Shown in pieces: positions 1 to 8,072 of a stretch of DNA of 64,000 nucleotides (its first letter is position 1; each line of letters starts with the position of its first letter). This stretch comes from Tolypothrix sp. NIES-4075 (GTDB lineage: Bacteria; Cyanobacteriota; Cyanobacteriia; Cyanobacteriales; Nostocaceae). The notes below the pieces were generated by a model that saw nothing but the letters and a program-made list of their open reading frames with translations, was not told where the DNA came from and did no database searches. The stretch lies in the NCBI RefSeq assembly GCF_002218085.1, contig NZ_BDUC01000003.1, positions 345,666 to 409,665 on the forward strand. The letters run 5' to 3'. The position numbers were made by a program, and so were the translations under genes.

Positions 1-2
1 AG

Positions 3-1463
3 CTAGCTGAAATTAATGGCATTCCAGAATCAGAACATCTGGGACGAAGTGTATACGAGGTATTGCCAGAGTTAGGAGACCTGCAAAAGCCAGTCTTTGA
101 GGAGATAATTGCCACGAAATTACCGATTCTCAATCGTGAACTCCAGGGTGAGACACCAGCCCAACCTGGCATTGAGCGGTCATGGGTGGTTAGTTATTAT
201 CCTCTCCAAAATGGCGATCGCCAAATAGCAAGTATCAACATTATTGTCCAAGAAATTACCGAACGCAAGCGAGCCGAGCAAGAACGAGAAGCGCTATATG
301 CTCGCGAACAATTAGCACGTCAACAAGCTGAAACTGCCAACCGCGTTAAAGACCAGTTTCTTGCCATTCTCTCCCACGAACTCCGCACACCCCTTAACCC
401 CATTTTGGGCTGGGCAAAACTGCTGCAAACTCGCTCTTTCGATCGCGCTAACACTGTTAAGGGACTCACTACCATTGAACGCAATGCCAAATTGCAGATT
501 CAACTGATTGATGACTTACTCGATGTCTCCCGGATTCTCCGCAATAAACTGATTCTAGAAATTAGTTCTGTAGATTTAGCAGCGGTAATTACAGCAGCAC
601 TAGAAACAGTGCGCTGGGCAGCAGAAGCTAAAGTTATCCAAATTCAGCTGCAAATTGACCCAAATGTAAGTTTTGTTTGCGGTGATTTTAATCGTCTCCA
701 CCAAGTTATCGGAAATCTGCTCTCTAACGCTGTCAAGTTCACACCCTCTGGTGGACGGGTAGAAGTTTCTTTAAGGCAGGATGGCTCTTGTGTCCAAATT
801 AACGTTAGCGACACGGGTAAAGGTATTAGCCCTGATTTTCTGCCTCATGTATTTGAATACTTTCAACAAGCAGATAGCAGCACAACCAGACAGTTTGGCG
901 GGCTGGGATTGGGATTGGCGATCGTGCGTAATCTGGTAGACTTGCATGGGGGGAGTGTAACGGTACAGAGTCCGGGAGAAAATCAAGGTGCAACGTTTAG
1001 CGTGAAATTACCTTTAGTTCCAGCTGTGCTTGTGTTGCCTAAAAACAAATCAATTAAGTCTTCAACTCTACCAAATTTAGTCGGGGTGAAAATTTTTATT
1101 GTCGAAGATGATGATGATTCCCGCGAGTTTCTCTGCATATTACTACGAGAATGTGGAGCGATCGTGACAGCAGCAGCATCAGGACTAGAAGCATTATCTA
1201 ATTTTACTAAGTCTCAACCAAATATCTTATTATGTGACATCGGTATGCCAGAAATGGATGGTTATACCTTTATTCGTCAAATCAGAACTATGTCACCAGA
1301 ACAAGGTGGGAATATTCCCGCTATTGCTTTGACTGCTTATGTTGGTGAGACTGACAAGCAGCAGGTATTAGCAGCAGGTTTTACCAAACATGTTGCCAAA
1401 CCAGTTGTGCTAGATGAATTAATTGCTTTAATTGCAGAACTGGTAAAGATTTCGATTTCGTAG
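3..1463 (+). CDS. Hybrid sensor histidine kinase/response regulator, 3' part
   Basis: The frame is open from the first bases of the window with no stop, so the gene starts upstream; a TTG at 63 is not a convincing start. Visible order: end of a PAS domain (ending in ITERKRAEQ), a short coiled linker, HisKA with phospho-acceptor His near visible residue 125 (ILSHELRTPLNPILG), HATPase with N box (GNLLSNAVKF) and G boxes (DTGKGIS, GLGLGLAIV), then a C-terminal receiver domain with acidic pocket EDDDD, phospho-acceptor Asp near residue 412 (LLCDIGMPEMDG) and the conserved Lys in AKPV. It should autophosphorylate and pass phosphate to its own receiver. Signal and target are unknown. No DNA-binding output domain follows. 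Confidence 0.93.
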   Translation, partial: LAEINGIPESEHLGRSVYEVLPELGDLQKPVFEEIIATKLPILNRELQGETPAQPGIERSWVVSYYPLQNGDRQIASINIIVQEITERKRAEQEREALYAREQLARQQAETANRVKDQFLAILSHELRTPLNPILGWAKLLQTRSFDRANTVKGLTTIERNAKLQIQLIDDLLDVSRILRNKLILEISSVDLAAVITAALETVRWAAEAKVIQIQLQIDPNVSFVCGDFNRLHQVIGNLLSNAVKFTPSGGRVEVSLRQDGSCVQINVSDTGKGISPDFLPHVFEYFQQADSSTTRQFGGLGLGLAIVRNLVDLHGGSVTVQSPGENQGATFSVKLPLVPAVLVLPKNKSIKSSTLPNLVGVKIFIVEDDDDSREFLCILLRECGAIVTAAASGLEALSNFTKSQPNILLCDIGMPEMDGYTFIRQIRTMSPEQGGNIPAIALTAYVGETDKQQVLAAGFTKHVAKPVVLDELIALIAELVKISIS

Positions 1464-1550
1464 TAACCTTCGTAGTAACCACTTTAGTGGTTAAATTAAG
1501 AACTAAAGTGCTTAGTCTGAATTAAATTAAGGACTGAAGTCCTTACTACG
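1464..1550. repeat. Intergenic palindromic repeat (CGTAGTAA...TTACTACG type)
   Basis: Between two genes reading towards each other lie nested imperfect palindromes: ACCACTTTAGTGGT, then GGACTGAAGTCC, bounded by CGTAGTAA on the left and TTACTACG on the right. It looks like a dispersed cyanobacterial palindromic repeat and could also act as a bidirectional terminator, but there is no clear T-run. Confidence 0.6.
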
Positions 1551-1552
1551 GG

Positions 1553-2740
1553 TTAAATCAACTTCATTTCACGCAAAGAGCGACGTAATTTTATCGCTTC
1601 ATCAGGGTTGTATTTTTCATGAAGGACGATCGCTTTGCCAAAAGCTGATAAACTATCTTGGAGATTGCCTAGTTTCAACCAAGCAACGCCCAAATTTTGA
1701 TAAGCTTCTGCATAGTTAGGATTTAATTTAATCGCTTGATTATAAGATGCGATCGCTTCATTCAATAATCCCAAAGCCTTAAACGTCATTCCCAGATTAT
1801 AATGTCCGGCAGCAAAATTAGGATCGATTCGCAAAGCTGTTTCGTAAGCAGCTTTTGCATATTTTAAATCTCCCGCTGCCTTGAGTAAGTTACCTAAATT
1901 GTTGTACGATCCTAACTTGAGCATCGGGTAAATATGTAACTTGATTGCAGCGGTATAGTGAGCGATCGCTTGTCTGGGATTTTGCAATCGAGTGTAAGCA
2001 ATGCCTAAATGATAGTAAAGTTCGTATAAAATCTCATCCGACGCTTGTTTAGAAGCGACACCTTTAATCAACAACTCTAACCCTTGAGCAATTTTACCAG
2101 TTTGCACATATAAAGCACCTAGCTTGCTGCATACATAAGGGTCATCAGGATGATGGACAAGAAAGCTTTCCATTGCTGCTTGTGCTTTAGCGTATTTATT
2201 TTGTTGAGCGATCGCATTTTTTTGGTATCCTTCATGCAGAATTGCCACCTCTGGTAAATAGCCTACCTGCCAATCGGATTCTTTAGCTAAAATTGCCGAT
2301 ACACTGTCATCCACCAAAGCATGATATGGACGGGAAAAGCAGATATCCGGATGTTTTCTAAACAACCGCGAAACCATAGAATAAGGAGATTGTTCAGCAC
2401 CAACTTCACTTCGTACTAAATTAATTAGAAGATGCGAATCAGTTTGTATAGCTTCAAAGATATGCGGTACGATTTGAGTAGTCAGAGTTTCATCCGCATC
2501 TAATACCAGAATCCAATCACCTGTAACGTATTTTAGAGCATCATTGCGAGCAGCACTGAAATCATTGCACCATTTAAAGTGATGAACCTCCGCACCGAAT
2601 TGTTTAGCGATGTCGGGAGTTTTATCTTGAGAACCCGTATCTAATATTATTATTTCATCTACAACATTTTTTACACTACCCAAGCACTTAGGTAGCGTAG
2701 CGGCTTCATCTTTAACAATCATGCATAAACTGAGTTTCAT
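1553..2740 (-). CDS. TPR domain glycosyltransferase, family 2
   Basis: The N-terminal 220 or so residues form a GT-A fold of glycosyltransferase family 2: start MKLSLCMIVKDEAATL, the sugar-nucleotide region IILDTGSQDKT, and the metal-binding motif LVLDADETL near residue 80. The C-terminal half holds four to five tetratricopeptide repeats (for example YNNLGNLLKAAGDLKYAKAA and HYNLGMTFKALGLLNEAIAS). No signal peptide or membrane segment is visible, so it is probably cytoplasmic. Proteins of this build occur in many cyanobacteria; the sugar and acceptor cannot be read from sequence. The ATG start directly precedes the conserved first beta strand. Confidence 0.88.
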   Translation of the reverse strand: MKLSLCMIVKDEAATLPKCLGSVKNVVDEIIILDTGSQDKTPDIAKQFGAEVHHFKWCNDFSAARNDALKYVTGDWILVLDADETLTTQIVPHIFEAIQTDSHLLINLVRSEVGAEQSPYSMVSRLFRKHPDICFSRPYHALVDDSVSAILAKESDWQVGYLPEVAILHEGYQKNAIAQQNKYAKAQAAMESFLVHHPDDPYVCSKLGALYVQTGKIAQGLELLIKGVASKQASDEILYELYYHLGIAYTRLQNPRQAIAHYTAAIKLHIYPMLKLGSYNNLGNLLKAAGDLKYAKAAYETALRIDPNFAAGHYNLGMTFKALGLLNEAIASYNQAIKLNPNYAEAYQNLGVAWLKLGNLQDSLSAFGKAIVLHEKYNPDEAIKLRRSLREMKLI

Positions 2741-2831
2741 AACTTGCCGTCATCCAAACTTAGTCAAAGACAGAATGAGAGCTATATATAAAGTTGGGTT
2801 TAATTAACCCAACTTTGATATACTTCTTATA

Positions 2832-3227
2832 TTACGCCGTTTTAGTGTTCTCACCGGATGCAATTTCAGTATTAATTTTTAAGCGATTCATCCTGCTTCT
2901 GCGGATACGTTCGCTTTTACGAACACCACCAGCCATTTCATACTCATGGCTATCTTTACCGTATTTAAAAGCTATTCCAATCAGCATTCTTTCCGAAAGT
3001 TCGCTCAATTTTTTTTCTAACTCATCAATCTCGATTTTATAAGAGTCTATCACAGCTAGAGCCGTGTTATAGGCATCAATTTTTGCTCGTAACTGCTGAA
3101 TTAATTGTGTCATATTTTGCAAGTTCCGAGCATCGCCAAAATCCAAACTTGGATCGATCGCTTTTAATCCAGCAACTCTTAACTCAGCTTTTTGCAAAAA
3201 GCGCGATGTGCGTTTTTTCCGAGACAT
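2832..3227 (-). CDS. Small coiled-coil protein, function unknown
   Basis: A 131-residue basic protein opening with MSRKKRTSRFLQKAELR. A predicted coiled-coil stretch lies at about residues 45-85 (KIEIDELEKKLSELSERM) and a basic, Arg-rich segment follows (VRKSERIRRSRMNRLK). The composition would suit nucleic-acid or protein binding, but no named domain was recognised. It has its own upstream gap and stands alone between the glycosyltransferase and the repeat block. Codon use resembles the neighbours, so it is probably a real gene. Confidence 0.7.
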   Translation of the reverse strand: MSRKKRTSRFLQKAELRVAGLKAIDPSLDFGDARNLQNMTQLIQQLRAKIDAYNTALAVIDSYKIEIDELEKKLSELSERMLIGIAFKYGKDSHEYEMAGGVRKSERIRRSRMNRLKINTEIASGENTKTA

Positions 3228-3390
3228 AAATATACTCCGATAAAAAGATTACATAGCTAGCTTGCCCTACAAAACCTGCATTCTCAATCAGCATAACTAT
3301 TGATTTATTGTGCGTTTTGAATTTTGTGAAGGCAAAAACCTAGTAATATCCCCGATAAATATGGGGAGTTGGGGATTTGAACCTTATAAA

Positions 3391-3559
3391 TAACGACAGC
3401 TTCAACGTTGGTAACGAAGCGATTAGTTTTGGTCACGAAAACTTCTGCACTCATAACCAAAGCTTTAACGTTGGTAACGACAGCGGAAACGTTCTTGAGG
3501 GAGCGATTAGTTTTGGTCACGACACAGAAACCCGACAACTTCTGCGAAGTCGGGTTTCT
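3391..3559. repeat. Duplicated repeat words ending in a perfect hairpin
   Basis: Two words are each present twice: AACGTTGGTAACGA (at about 3404 and 3468) and GCGATTAGTTTTGGTCACGA (at about 3419 and 3503). The block ends in a perfect 11-bp stem, AGAAACCCGAC at 3526-3536 with GTCGGGTTTCT at 3549-3559. Short open frames exist on both strands but only because the repeat lacks stops, so I do not call genes here. The hairpin resembles a common cyanobacterial palindrome that may double as a terminator. Confidence 0.7.
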
Positions 3560-3693
3560 ACATTTGGATTAAGGTTATAGCGAAGAAGATGCTATTTACG
3601 ATACAATATAAATAATGCAAAATTATTAACTTGGTTCTTCAGATAAGTCCACGAAATAAAATATAATATATAGCTTGTGAATACAAAGTAAAA

Positions 3694-3894
3694 ATGCTAA
3701 AAACAGTCTGGGCTACTGTTCGACAAGGAAAAATCGAATTATTGGAGTCAGCAGAGCTGACTGAAGGTGCAAAAGTGTTAGTAACACTTTTACCGGATGA
3801 TGAAGCTGATTTCTGGCTTCAAACTAGCCAATCACTTAATGCAGTGTGGGATAATATTGAGGATGATGTCTATGCCCAGCTACTTGAAAAATGA
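3694..3894 (+). CDS. Orphan antitoxin-like small protein
   Basis: A 66-residue acidic protein beginning MLKTVWATVRQGKIELLES, with GAKVLVTLLPDDE in the middle. The N-terminal 35 residues look like the short beta-rich DNA-binding part of AF2212/AbrB-like antitoxins encoded beside PIN or MazF toxins in cyanobacteria. No toxin follows directly; the next genes, 48 bases downstream, form a separate RelE/ParE-type pair. It is therefore either an orphan antitoxin or an accessory component. The family assignment is from memory of the motif and is moderate. Confidence 0.6.
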   Translation: MLKTVWATVRQGKIELLESAELTEGAKVLVTLLPDDEADFWLQTSQSLNAVWDNIEDDVYAQLLEK

Positions 3895-3942
3895 AGCTTG
3901 GCGTATAATATTCATGTCCACCTAAACAAGCTGTGATTTGTA

Positions 3943-4128
3943 ATGAGTGACAAAGAAGCAGTGCTTGAACTTGTAAAGCGTTTACCTGCCACCGTATCTT
4001 TACGCGAAATTCTGCGGGAGATTGAGTTTATTGCAGCTGTTAAAGAAGGTTTAGACGAGATCGATCAAGGACAGGGCATATCTGTTGAGTCTGTAGAGCA
4101 AATGATGGCAGAATGGACTACAACGTAA
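3943..4128 (+). CDS. Antitoxin of a RelE/ParE-type module
   Basis: A 61-residue acidic protein (MSDKEAVLELVKRLPATVSL...) whose last 16 bases overlap the start of the toxin gene in another frame. Its helical, acidic make-up and position just upstream of a RelE/ParE toxin are those of a small type II antitoxin, which would bind and neutralise the toxin and repress its own promoter. No fold can be named with certainty. The 16-base overlap implies translational coupling. Confidence 0.75.
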   Translation: MSDKEAVLELVKRLPATVSLREILREIEFIAAVKEGLDEIDQGQGISVESVEQMMAEWTTT

Positions 4129-4409
4129 TATTGTCTTTAAAAGCAGTTGGAGATTTGGAAGCGATTGTTCGGTATATAGCATTAAACAATCCAGAAGCAG
4201 CCAGAAAGGTAGGGCAAAATCTGCTCAACAAAACCAAGGAACTAGGTCAGTTTCCATTTAAAGGTCAGATAGTGCCGGAATTCAACAGTTCTGATATTCG
4301 ACAAGTCATTCTCAAGCCATACCGAATTGTGTATCGAGTCGAAGAAGATAAAAAGCTTTGCAGTGTTGCTCGGTTCTGGCATTCATCCCAAGAAAACCTG
4401 GAACTTTGA
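4113..4409 (+). CDS. RelE/ParE family toxin
   Basis: A 98-residue protein starting MDYNVILSLKAVGDLEAIVRY, followed by the helix NPEAARKVGQNLLNKTKEL and the C-terminal strands DIRQVILKPYRIVYRVEED and LCSVARFWHSSQ. This is the RelE/ParE superfamily layout: two helices then a beta sheet carrying the Arg and His residues. Members inhibit gyrase (ParE) or cleave ribosome-bound mRNA (RelE); sequence alone does not decide which. It is complete, overlaps the antitoxin by 16 bases and is the only intact toxin gene in the window. Confidence 0.85.
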   Translation: MDYNVILSLKAVGDLEAIVRYIALNNPEAARKVGQNLLNKTKELGQFPFKGQIVPEFNSSDIRQVILKPYRIVYRVEEDKKLCSVARFWHSSQENLEL

Positions 4410-4557
4410 GGGAGATGCCGCAAAAAGAAGCATTCAACAAATATGGTCTTCAATTTGATAGCCAATTTTTGGGATTAATTTAGATAGCAAAAATCATAAT
4501 CTCCTCACAAATTATTGCCCAAGCGTGGATGCGATCGCACTATCTTCTGATTTCCAT

Positions 4558-4713
4558 TTACGCTACCTTTAACGGTTTCTCAGGTAAAGCCAACGCATCT
4601 GGCAAAAGCTTACCCAGCTCGTGATACCATTCAATCAGAGACTCAATTACTTCCTAATTTCTTCCTTTGCGTCTGGTGCTACGAGTGCGTGAGATAAAAA
4701 TAGTGTGGTTCAT
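4558..4713 (-). pseudogene. Third gene of the HNH operon, interrupted by an in-frame TAG
   Basis: The ATG at 4713-4711 overlaps the TGA of the HNH gene (4712-4710) as ATGA. The frame reads MNHTIFISRTRSTRRKGRN, a TAG at 4656-4654, then continues in the same frame with EVIESLIEWYHELGKLLPDA and ends LALPEKPLKVA before TAA. The part after the stop looks fully coding. The simplest reading is a 51-codon gene with one nonsense mutation. Alternatives are a 19-codon product or restart of translation downstream. The family is not recognised. Confidence 0.6.
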
Positions 4714-5165
4714 TGTTCCTCTTGACGTGGGTCTTCAACGGAAGGATGAAAACCACCTTTTACCCAAAGTTGTCGAGATTTTTGAATGAATTGGTCGGGA
4801 CGTCGTTCATCGTTCAAATCAAGTCGGTTGCAAGTTGTTCGACCTGTAGGTGTAGTACCAATAATTTTTGTAGCGTCTGCTGACCAAGTAAAGTGTTCAG
4901 CCCATTTTTGCCGGCGAGGATTAAATAAAGTAACTTCTTGCTGAGTTTCTGGATCAATTCCAACAGTAAAATTATAGTGGCGCTCATTACATCGGCGACA
5001 AGCTAAAGCCAAATTATCCACATCATCCGAACCACCTAAAGATTGTGGATAGATGTGGTCAATTGTTAGGGGAGATGTGCTGAGGAATTCAGGATAATGG
5101 CAATACTCGCACAGAAAGTTAGCACGCCTGCGTACCAATTCTTGAATATTGTTAGGAATTGTCAT
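4710..5165 (-). CDS. HNH endonuclease
   Basis: A 151-residue protein with a classic HNH nuclease core: a first zinc-knuckle pair CEYCHYPE at about residues 19-26, the catalytic IDHIYPQSLGGSDDVDNL, and a second pair CRRCNERHYN. The C-terminal part (FNPRRQKWAEHFTW, GRTTCNRLDLND) is typical of the small stand-alone HNH proteins common in cyanobacteria. It should cut DNA with metal help; the biological target is unknown. Its start overlaps the upstream gene's stop (ATGA at 5165-5162) and its stop overlaps the downstream start, so the three frames are translationally coupled. Confidence 0.9.
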   Translation of the reverse strand: MTIPNNIQELVRRRANFLCEYCHYPEFLSTSPLTIDHIYPQSLGGSDDVDNLALACRRCNERHYNFTVGIDPETQQEVTLFNPRRQKWAEHFTWSADATKIIGTTPTGRTTCNRLDLNDERRPDQFIQKSRQLWVKGGFHPSVEDPRQEEQ

Positions 5166-5398
5166 GCCTGGGATGCAATCATCGCATTGATGTAGCTAAA
5201 AATTATGTCTAATTCTCCAATAGCCTCAAGTTCAGCTGCTTCTTCTGGTGTGAGTAAATCTGCTTTTTTCTTATCCAGAAGTTCTTGCATCCGCGAACCC
5301 AGTTGTTCAGTAAATTTGAACAGATTAAAATTATTGACTTTTTCGACTCGAATACCAGCCGTTACTAAAGATGAGGGTTTAACTACTACGGTCGCCAT
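5162..5398 (-). CDS. Small protein upstream of the HNH nuclease
   Basis: I start this 78-residue protein at the ATG at 5398 (MATVVVKPSSLVTAGIRVEK). The frame is open further upstream, but that extension is low-quality sequence. It contains a charged helix LGSRMQELLDKKKADLLTPE and an acidic C terminus. Its TGA overlaps the HNH start as ATGA, so it is the first gene of the operon. The acidic second half and its position before a nuclease would suit an immunity or antitoxin-like role, but that is only inference; no family was recognised. Confidence 0.7.
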   Translation of the reverse strand: MATVVVKPSSLVTAGIRVEKVNNFNLFKFTEQLGSRMQELLDKKKADLLTPEEAAELEAIGELDIIFSYINAMIASQA

Positions 5399-5513
5399 CA
5401 GGTTATTGCGATTGAATATACTGCTATTGTAGTAAGTTATAAAATATATCGAGAGTGGGTTGAGTTTAGCAGAGCGAAACACAACATGCATTAACAGCAA
5501 AAAGCGCGATCGC

Positions 5514-5966
5514 TCAGAGACTGGTTAGGACTAGCTGACAACAAATAACTAAATCTACTGCTGATACTTTCTGTGCGATCGCACTATCTCCCAATTTATT
5601 ATTCAAAGAGCGATCGCCAGACAAAAATCTTTGTATTTCAGGTGTTGCTAGTAACTTTTTCGCATCAGTAATCAAGCGATCGCTCCAGTTATTTTTCTTA
5701 TAACTTCTCTGAAATCTCCACGATACTTGTTGACAACGTTGTAGAGGTGTCAAAGAAGAAAAAGAATAAACCCAGCGAATTATTGGTACATTTCTCCCAT
5801 CCTCTCGAAGCGCAAACGTTACAGGTACACCTTTGGTCTGAGCGCAAAAAAACTTTCGGTTGCTAGCATAAGTAGGTTGAGGTGGTGCTGTTGTGGTAGT
5901 CACAAGCATTGCTATACCACAAATTCCCACATGAGTCAAGGTCTGACTGAGTAACTTAAATGCCAT
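5514..5966 (-). CDS. COP23 domain protein, diverged or shortened
   Basis: A 150-residue secreted protein with an N-terminal signal peptide (GICGIAMLVTTTTAPPQPTY). The segment FFCAQTKGVPVTFALREDGR, then PIIRWVYSFSSLTPLQRCQQ and WRFQRSY, matches the first half of the COP23 (circadian oscillating protein 23) gene at 10607-11188. After FQRSY the two differ completely: the expected disulphide-rich second half is replaced by an unrelated 60 residues encoded in DNA with several GCGATCGC sites. The gene is therefore a truncated or rearranged paralogue. Its product is probably exported; its function is unknown. Confidence 0.75.
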   Translation of the reverse strand: MAFKLLSQTLTHVGICGIAMLVTTTTAPPQPTYASNRKFFCAQTKGVPVTFALREDGRNVPIIRWVYSFSSLTPLQRCQQVSWRFQRSYKKNNWSDRLITDAKKLLATPEIQRFLSGDRSLNNKLGDSAIAQKVSAVDLVICCQLVLTSL

Positions 5967-6126
5967 AAAAAAGCGTATATCTTACTTTTATAGGAATATA
6001 AGCGATTACACTGATAAAAAGTACCATTTCGGTACTATACCTAGATATATCAGTATTTCGTAAATATTAGCAACTTAAAATCTGTGGAAAAATTATCATT
6101 AAACAAGGTGATAACTTGCAGGACTT

Positions 6127-7587
6127 ATGGTGACTGTAATGCTGGGTCAAAAGCTTAGTGGACGCTACCAAATTATTCAACATTTGGGAGAAGGAGCATT
6201 TGGAGTTACTTTCGTAGCTGAAGATATGCAACGACCAGGAAATCCTAAATGCGTTGTCAAGCAGTTTCAAGCAAAAAACACAGACCCCCACACCTTACGG
6301 GAAGCACGACGGCTTTTTGACAACGAAGCCAAAATACTGGAGAAGTTAGGAAACCATGACCAAATCCCGCGTCTTTTAGCTGATATTCAAGAAAATGAAG
6401 AATTTTATTTAGTTCAAGAATTTATCGAAGGTCACGATTTAAGTGAAGAATTGCCTAAAGGCAAACAACTCAGCGAAGCTTATGCCATTGAAATTTTACA
6501 ACATATTCTCGAAGTTCTAGCTTTCGTCCATCACCACGAAATCATTCACCGAGATATCAAACCATCAAATATCCGGCGGCGTCAAGATGGTAAAATTGTC
6601 TTGATTGACTTTGGTGCAGTCAAACAAATCAGTACTCAGGTAGTTAATTATCAAGGTCAAACGAGTTTTACAGTTGCGATCGGCACTTTTGGTTATATGC
6701 CGAGCGAACAAGCCAGTTGTAACCCGCAATTCAGCAGCGATGTATATGCAGTGGGAATGATTGGTATTCAAGCACTTACAGGAATATTCCCAAGCAATTT
6801 GCCAAAAGACTCTCAAGGTGAAGTTGTTTGGCGCAATCAAGCACAAGTAAGTCAACAGTTAGCAGATATTATAGATAAAATGGTGCGCTATGACTTTCGT
6901 CAGCGTTACCACTCAGCTTCCGAAGCATTGCAAGCTTTAAGGGCAATAGCACCTTCGCGCACAAAAGCACACAATCAAACAACGGTAATTTCTGGGTCTT
7001 CAACAGTCACTGCAACTACGCCAACTCCGCAAGAGCGATCGCCTACTAAGTTTATGATAGGATTGGCGATCGCAGCAGTACTCGCAATCAGTATTGGATA
7101 TTGGTACTTATTTCTTGGTTCTAAACCAGAAAATTTCTTAACTTATGCAAACTCAAATGTCGGAATAAAGATGAAATATCCGCAAAGCTGGCAAAGGCGA
7201 GATATAGACAATCTTATCACTGGCGAACTAGTTGCATTCGTGTCTCCCAAACAAAGTGATGCAGACAAATTCCAAGAAAAACTGACTATCAGCGTTGAAG
7301 ATTTTTCCGGGACATTAGAGGATTTTAGCGATACATCTACTAAAGACATCATAAGACATTTGGTAAAAGCTCAAATTCAAAAGCCAAGTGAAACCACTCT
7401 TGCAAATAAAGCAGCTTATAAATTAATTTATACTGGTCAAGACGGAGAAAATAATTTAAAAAGTATGCAACTTTTTACTTTAAGAGGTGACAAAGCATAT
7501 GTAATTACTTACACAGCCGCAATAGATAATTACAACGACTTTATCCAAACAGCGCAGACAATGATTAAATCATTTGAAATTGATTAG
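6127..7587 (+). CDS. Serine/threonine protein kinase with membrane anchor and PsbP/DcrB-like C terminus
   Basis: A complete eukaryotic-type kinase domain fills residues 13-275: glycine loop GEGAFGVTF, ATP-binding Lys in CVVKQF, catalytic loop HRDIKPSN with HRD at 141-143, and DFG at 161-163. A Thr/Pro-rich linker leads to one membrane helix at about 309-331 (IGLAIAAVLAISIGYWYLFL). The last 150 residues (LTYANSNVGIKMKYPQSW...) resemble the PsbP/DcrB-type fold found outside many cyanobacterial kinases. The likely topology is a cytoplasmic kinase with a periplasmic or lumenal sensor. The start is ATG at 6127 or 6139. Confidence 0.93.
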   Translation: MVTVMLGQKLSGRYQIIQHLGEGAFGVTFVAEDMQRPGNPKCVVKQFQAKNTDPHTLREARRLFDNEAKILEKLGNHDQIPRLLADIQENEEFYLVQEFIEGHDLSEELPKGKQLSEAYAIEILQHILEVLAFVHHHEIIHRDIKPSNIRRRQDGKIVLIDFGAVKQISTQVVNYQGQTSFTVAIGTFGYMPSEQASCNPQFSSDVYAVGMIGIQALTGIFPSNLPKDSQGEVVWRNQAQVSQQLADIIDKMVRYDFRQRYHSASEALQALRAIAPSRTKAHNQTTVISGSSTVTATTPTPQERSPTKFMIGLAIAAVLAISIGYWYLFLGSKPENFLTYANSNVGIKMKYPQSWQRRDIDNLITGELVAFVSPKQSDADKFQEKLTISVEDFSGTLEDFSDTSTKDIIRHLVKAQIQKPSETTLANKAAYKLIYTGQDGENNLKSMQLFTLRGDKAYVITYTAAIDNYNDFIQTAQTMIKSFEID

Positions 7588-7614
7588 AGACGTTCCGAAA
7601 AATGAAAGTCTCTA
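7585..7614. repeat. TAGAGACG palindrome, copy 1 (imperfect)
   Basis: TAGAGACGTT at the kinase stop codon faces AGTCTCTA 13 bases on, an imperfect version of the palindrome seen at 19436, 34779, 39925 and 54816. It may act as the kinase gene's transcription terminator. Confidence 0.5.
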
Positions 7615-7683
7615 CAATAATATATGTGATTTGTCGGACATGACATAACATGAAAAAAAATGGTTTAACCGCACTATCAAACT

Positions 7684-7982
7684 ATGACGATTATTACCTT
7701 GCAATTGTCACCGGAATTGAAACAAAAACTACGGTAAAGTATCGCACGTCGCGACGCCCAAAGCATTCAACAGCTATTAGAGTATCGCCTTCGCACCAAC
7801 GGTAGAAGCATTGCTGGAACAAACATCTACTCAATTAAATAATAACAACAGCGAAGATGAACTTGAGTTGGAAGAAAGTATAGATAGATTGTTTAGATGA
7901 GTTTGCATCACACGTAAACTCAATACCAACACTTTCAGATTATGCAGTGAGTCGTGAAGGTATTTACGAGGAACATTCCTAG
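7684..7982 (+). pseudogene. Decayed antitoxin gene (VapB-like)
   Basis: Coding remains are spread over three frames: MTIITLQLSPELKQKLR followed by a stop, then APTVEALLEQTSTQ...ESIDRLF, then LDEFASHVNSIPTLSDYAVS through REGIYEEHS to TAG at 7980. Each part reads as good protein, so at least two frameshifts have broken one gene of about 95 codons. The final motif, of LSDYAxSRExIY type, is one I know from cyanobacterial antitoxins encoded before PIN-domain toxins. The toxin remnant starts two bases downstream, supporting a dead VapBC-like module. Confidence 0.65.
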
Positions 7983-7984
7983 CT

Positions 7985-8065
7985 GTGATATATCTTGTAA
8001 ACACAAACTTCTTACTGCATTTTGTGAATCGCAACAGTCCATTAAACACAATATATCATCTCTGA
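7985..8065 (+). pseudogene. N-terminal remnant of a PIN-domain (VapC-like) toxin
   Basis: GTG at 7985 opens a frame reading VIYLVNTNFLLHFVNRNSPL and stopping after 26 codons. PIN toxins characteristically begin with a strand and the catalytic Asp (IYLxDTNxLLRF); here that Asp is Asn (VNTN) and the rest of the domain is gone. It lies two bases after the decayed antitoxin, as expected for vapC. It cannot encode an active nuclease. Confidence 0.65.
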
Positions 8066-8072
8066 GGAATAG

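Noticed and set aside
3305..3580. Short frames on both strands over the repeat words
   Set aside because: Encoded peptides simply mirror the repeated DNA words and include a hairpin; no ribosome sites.
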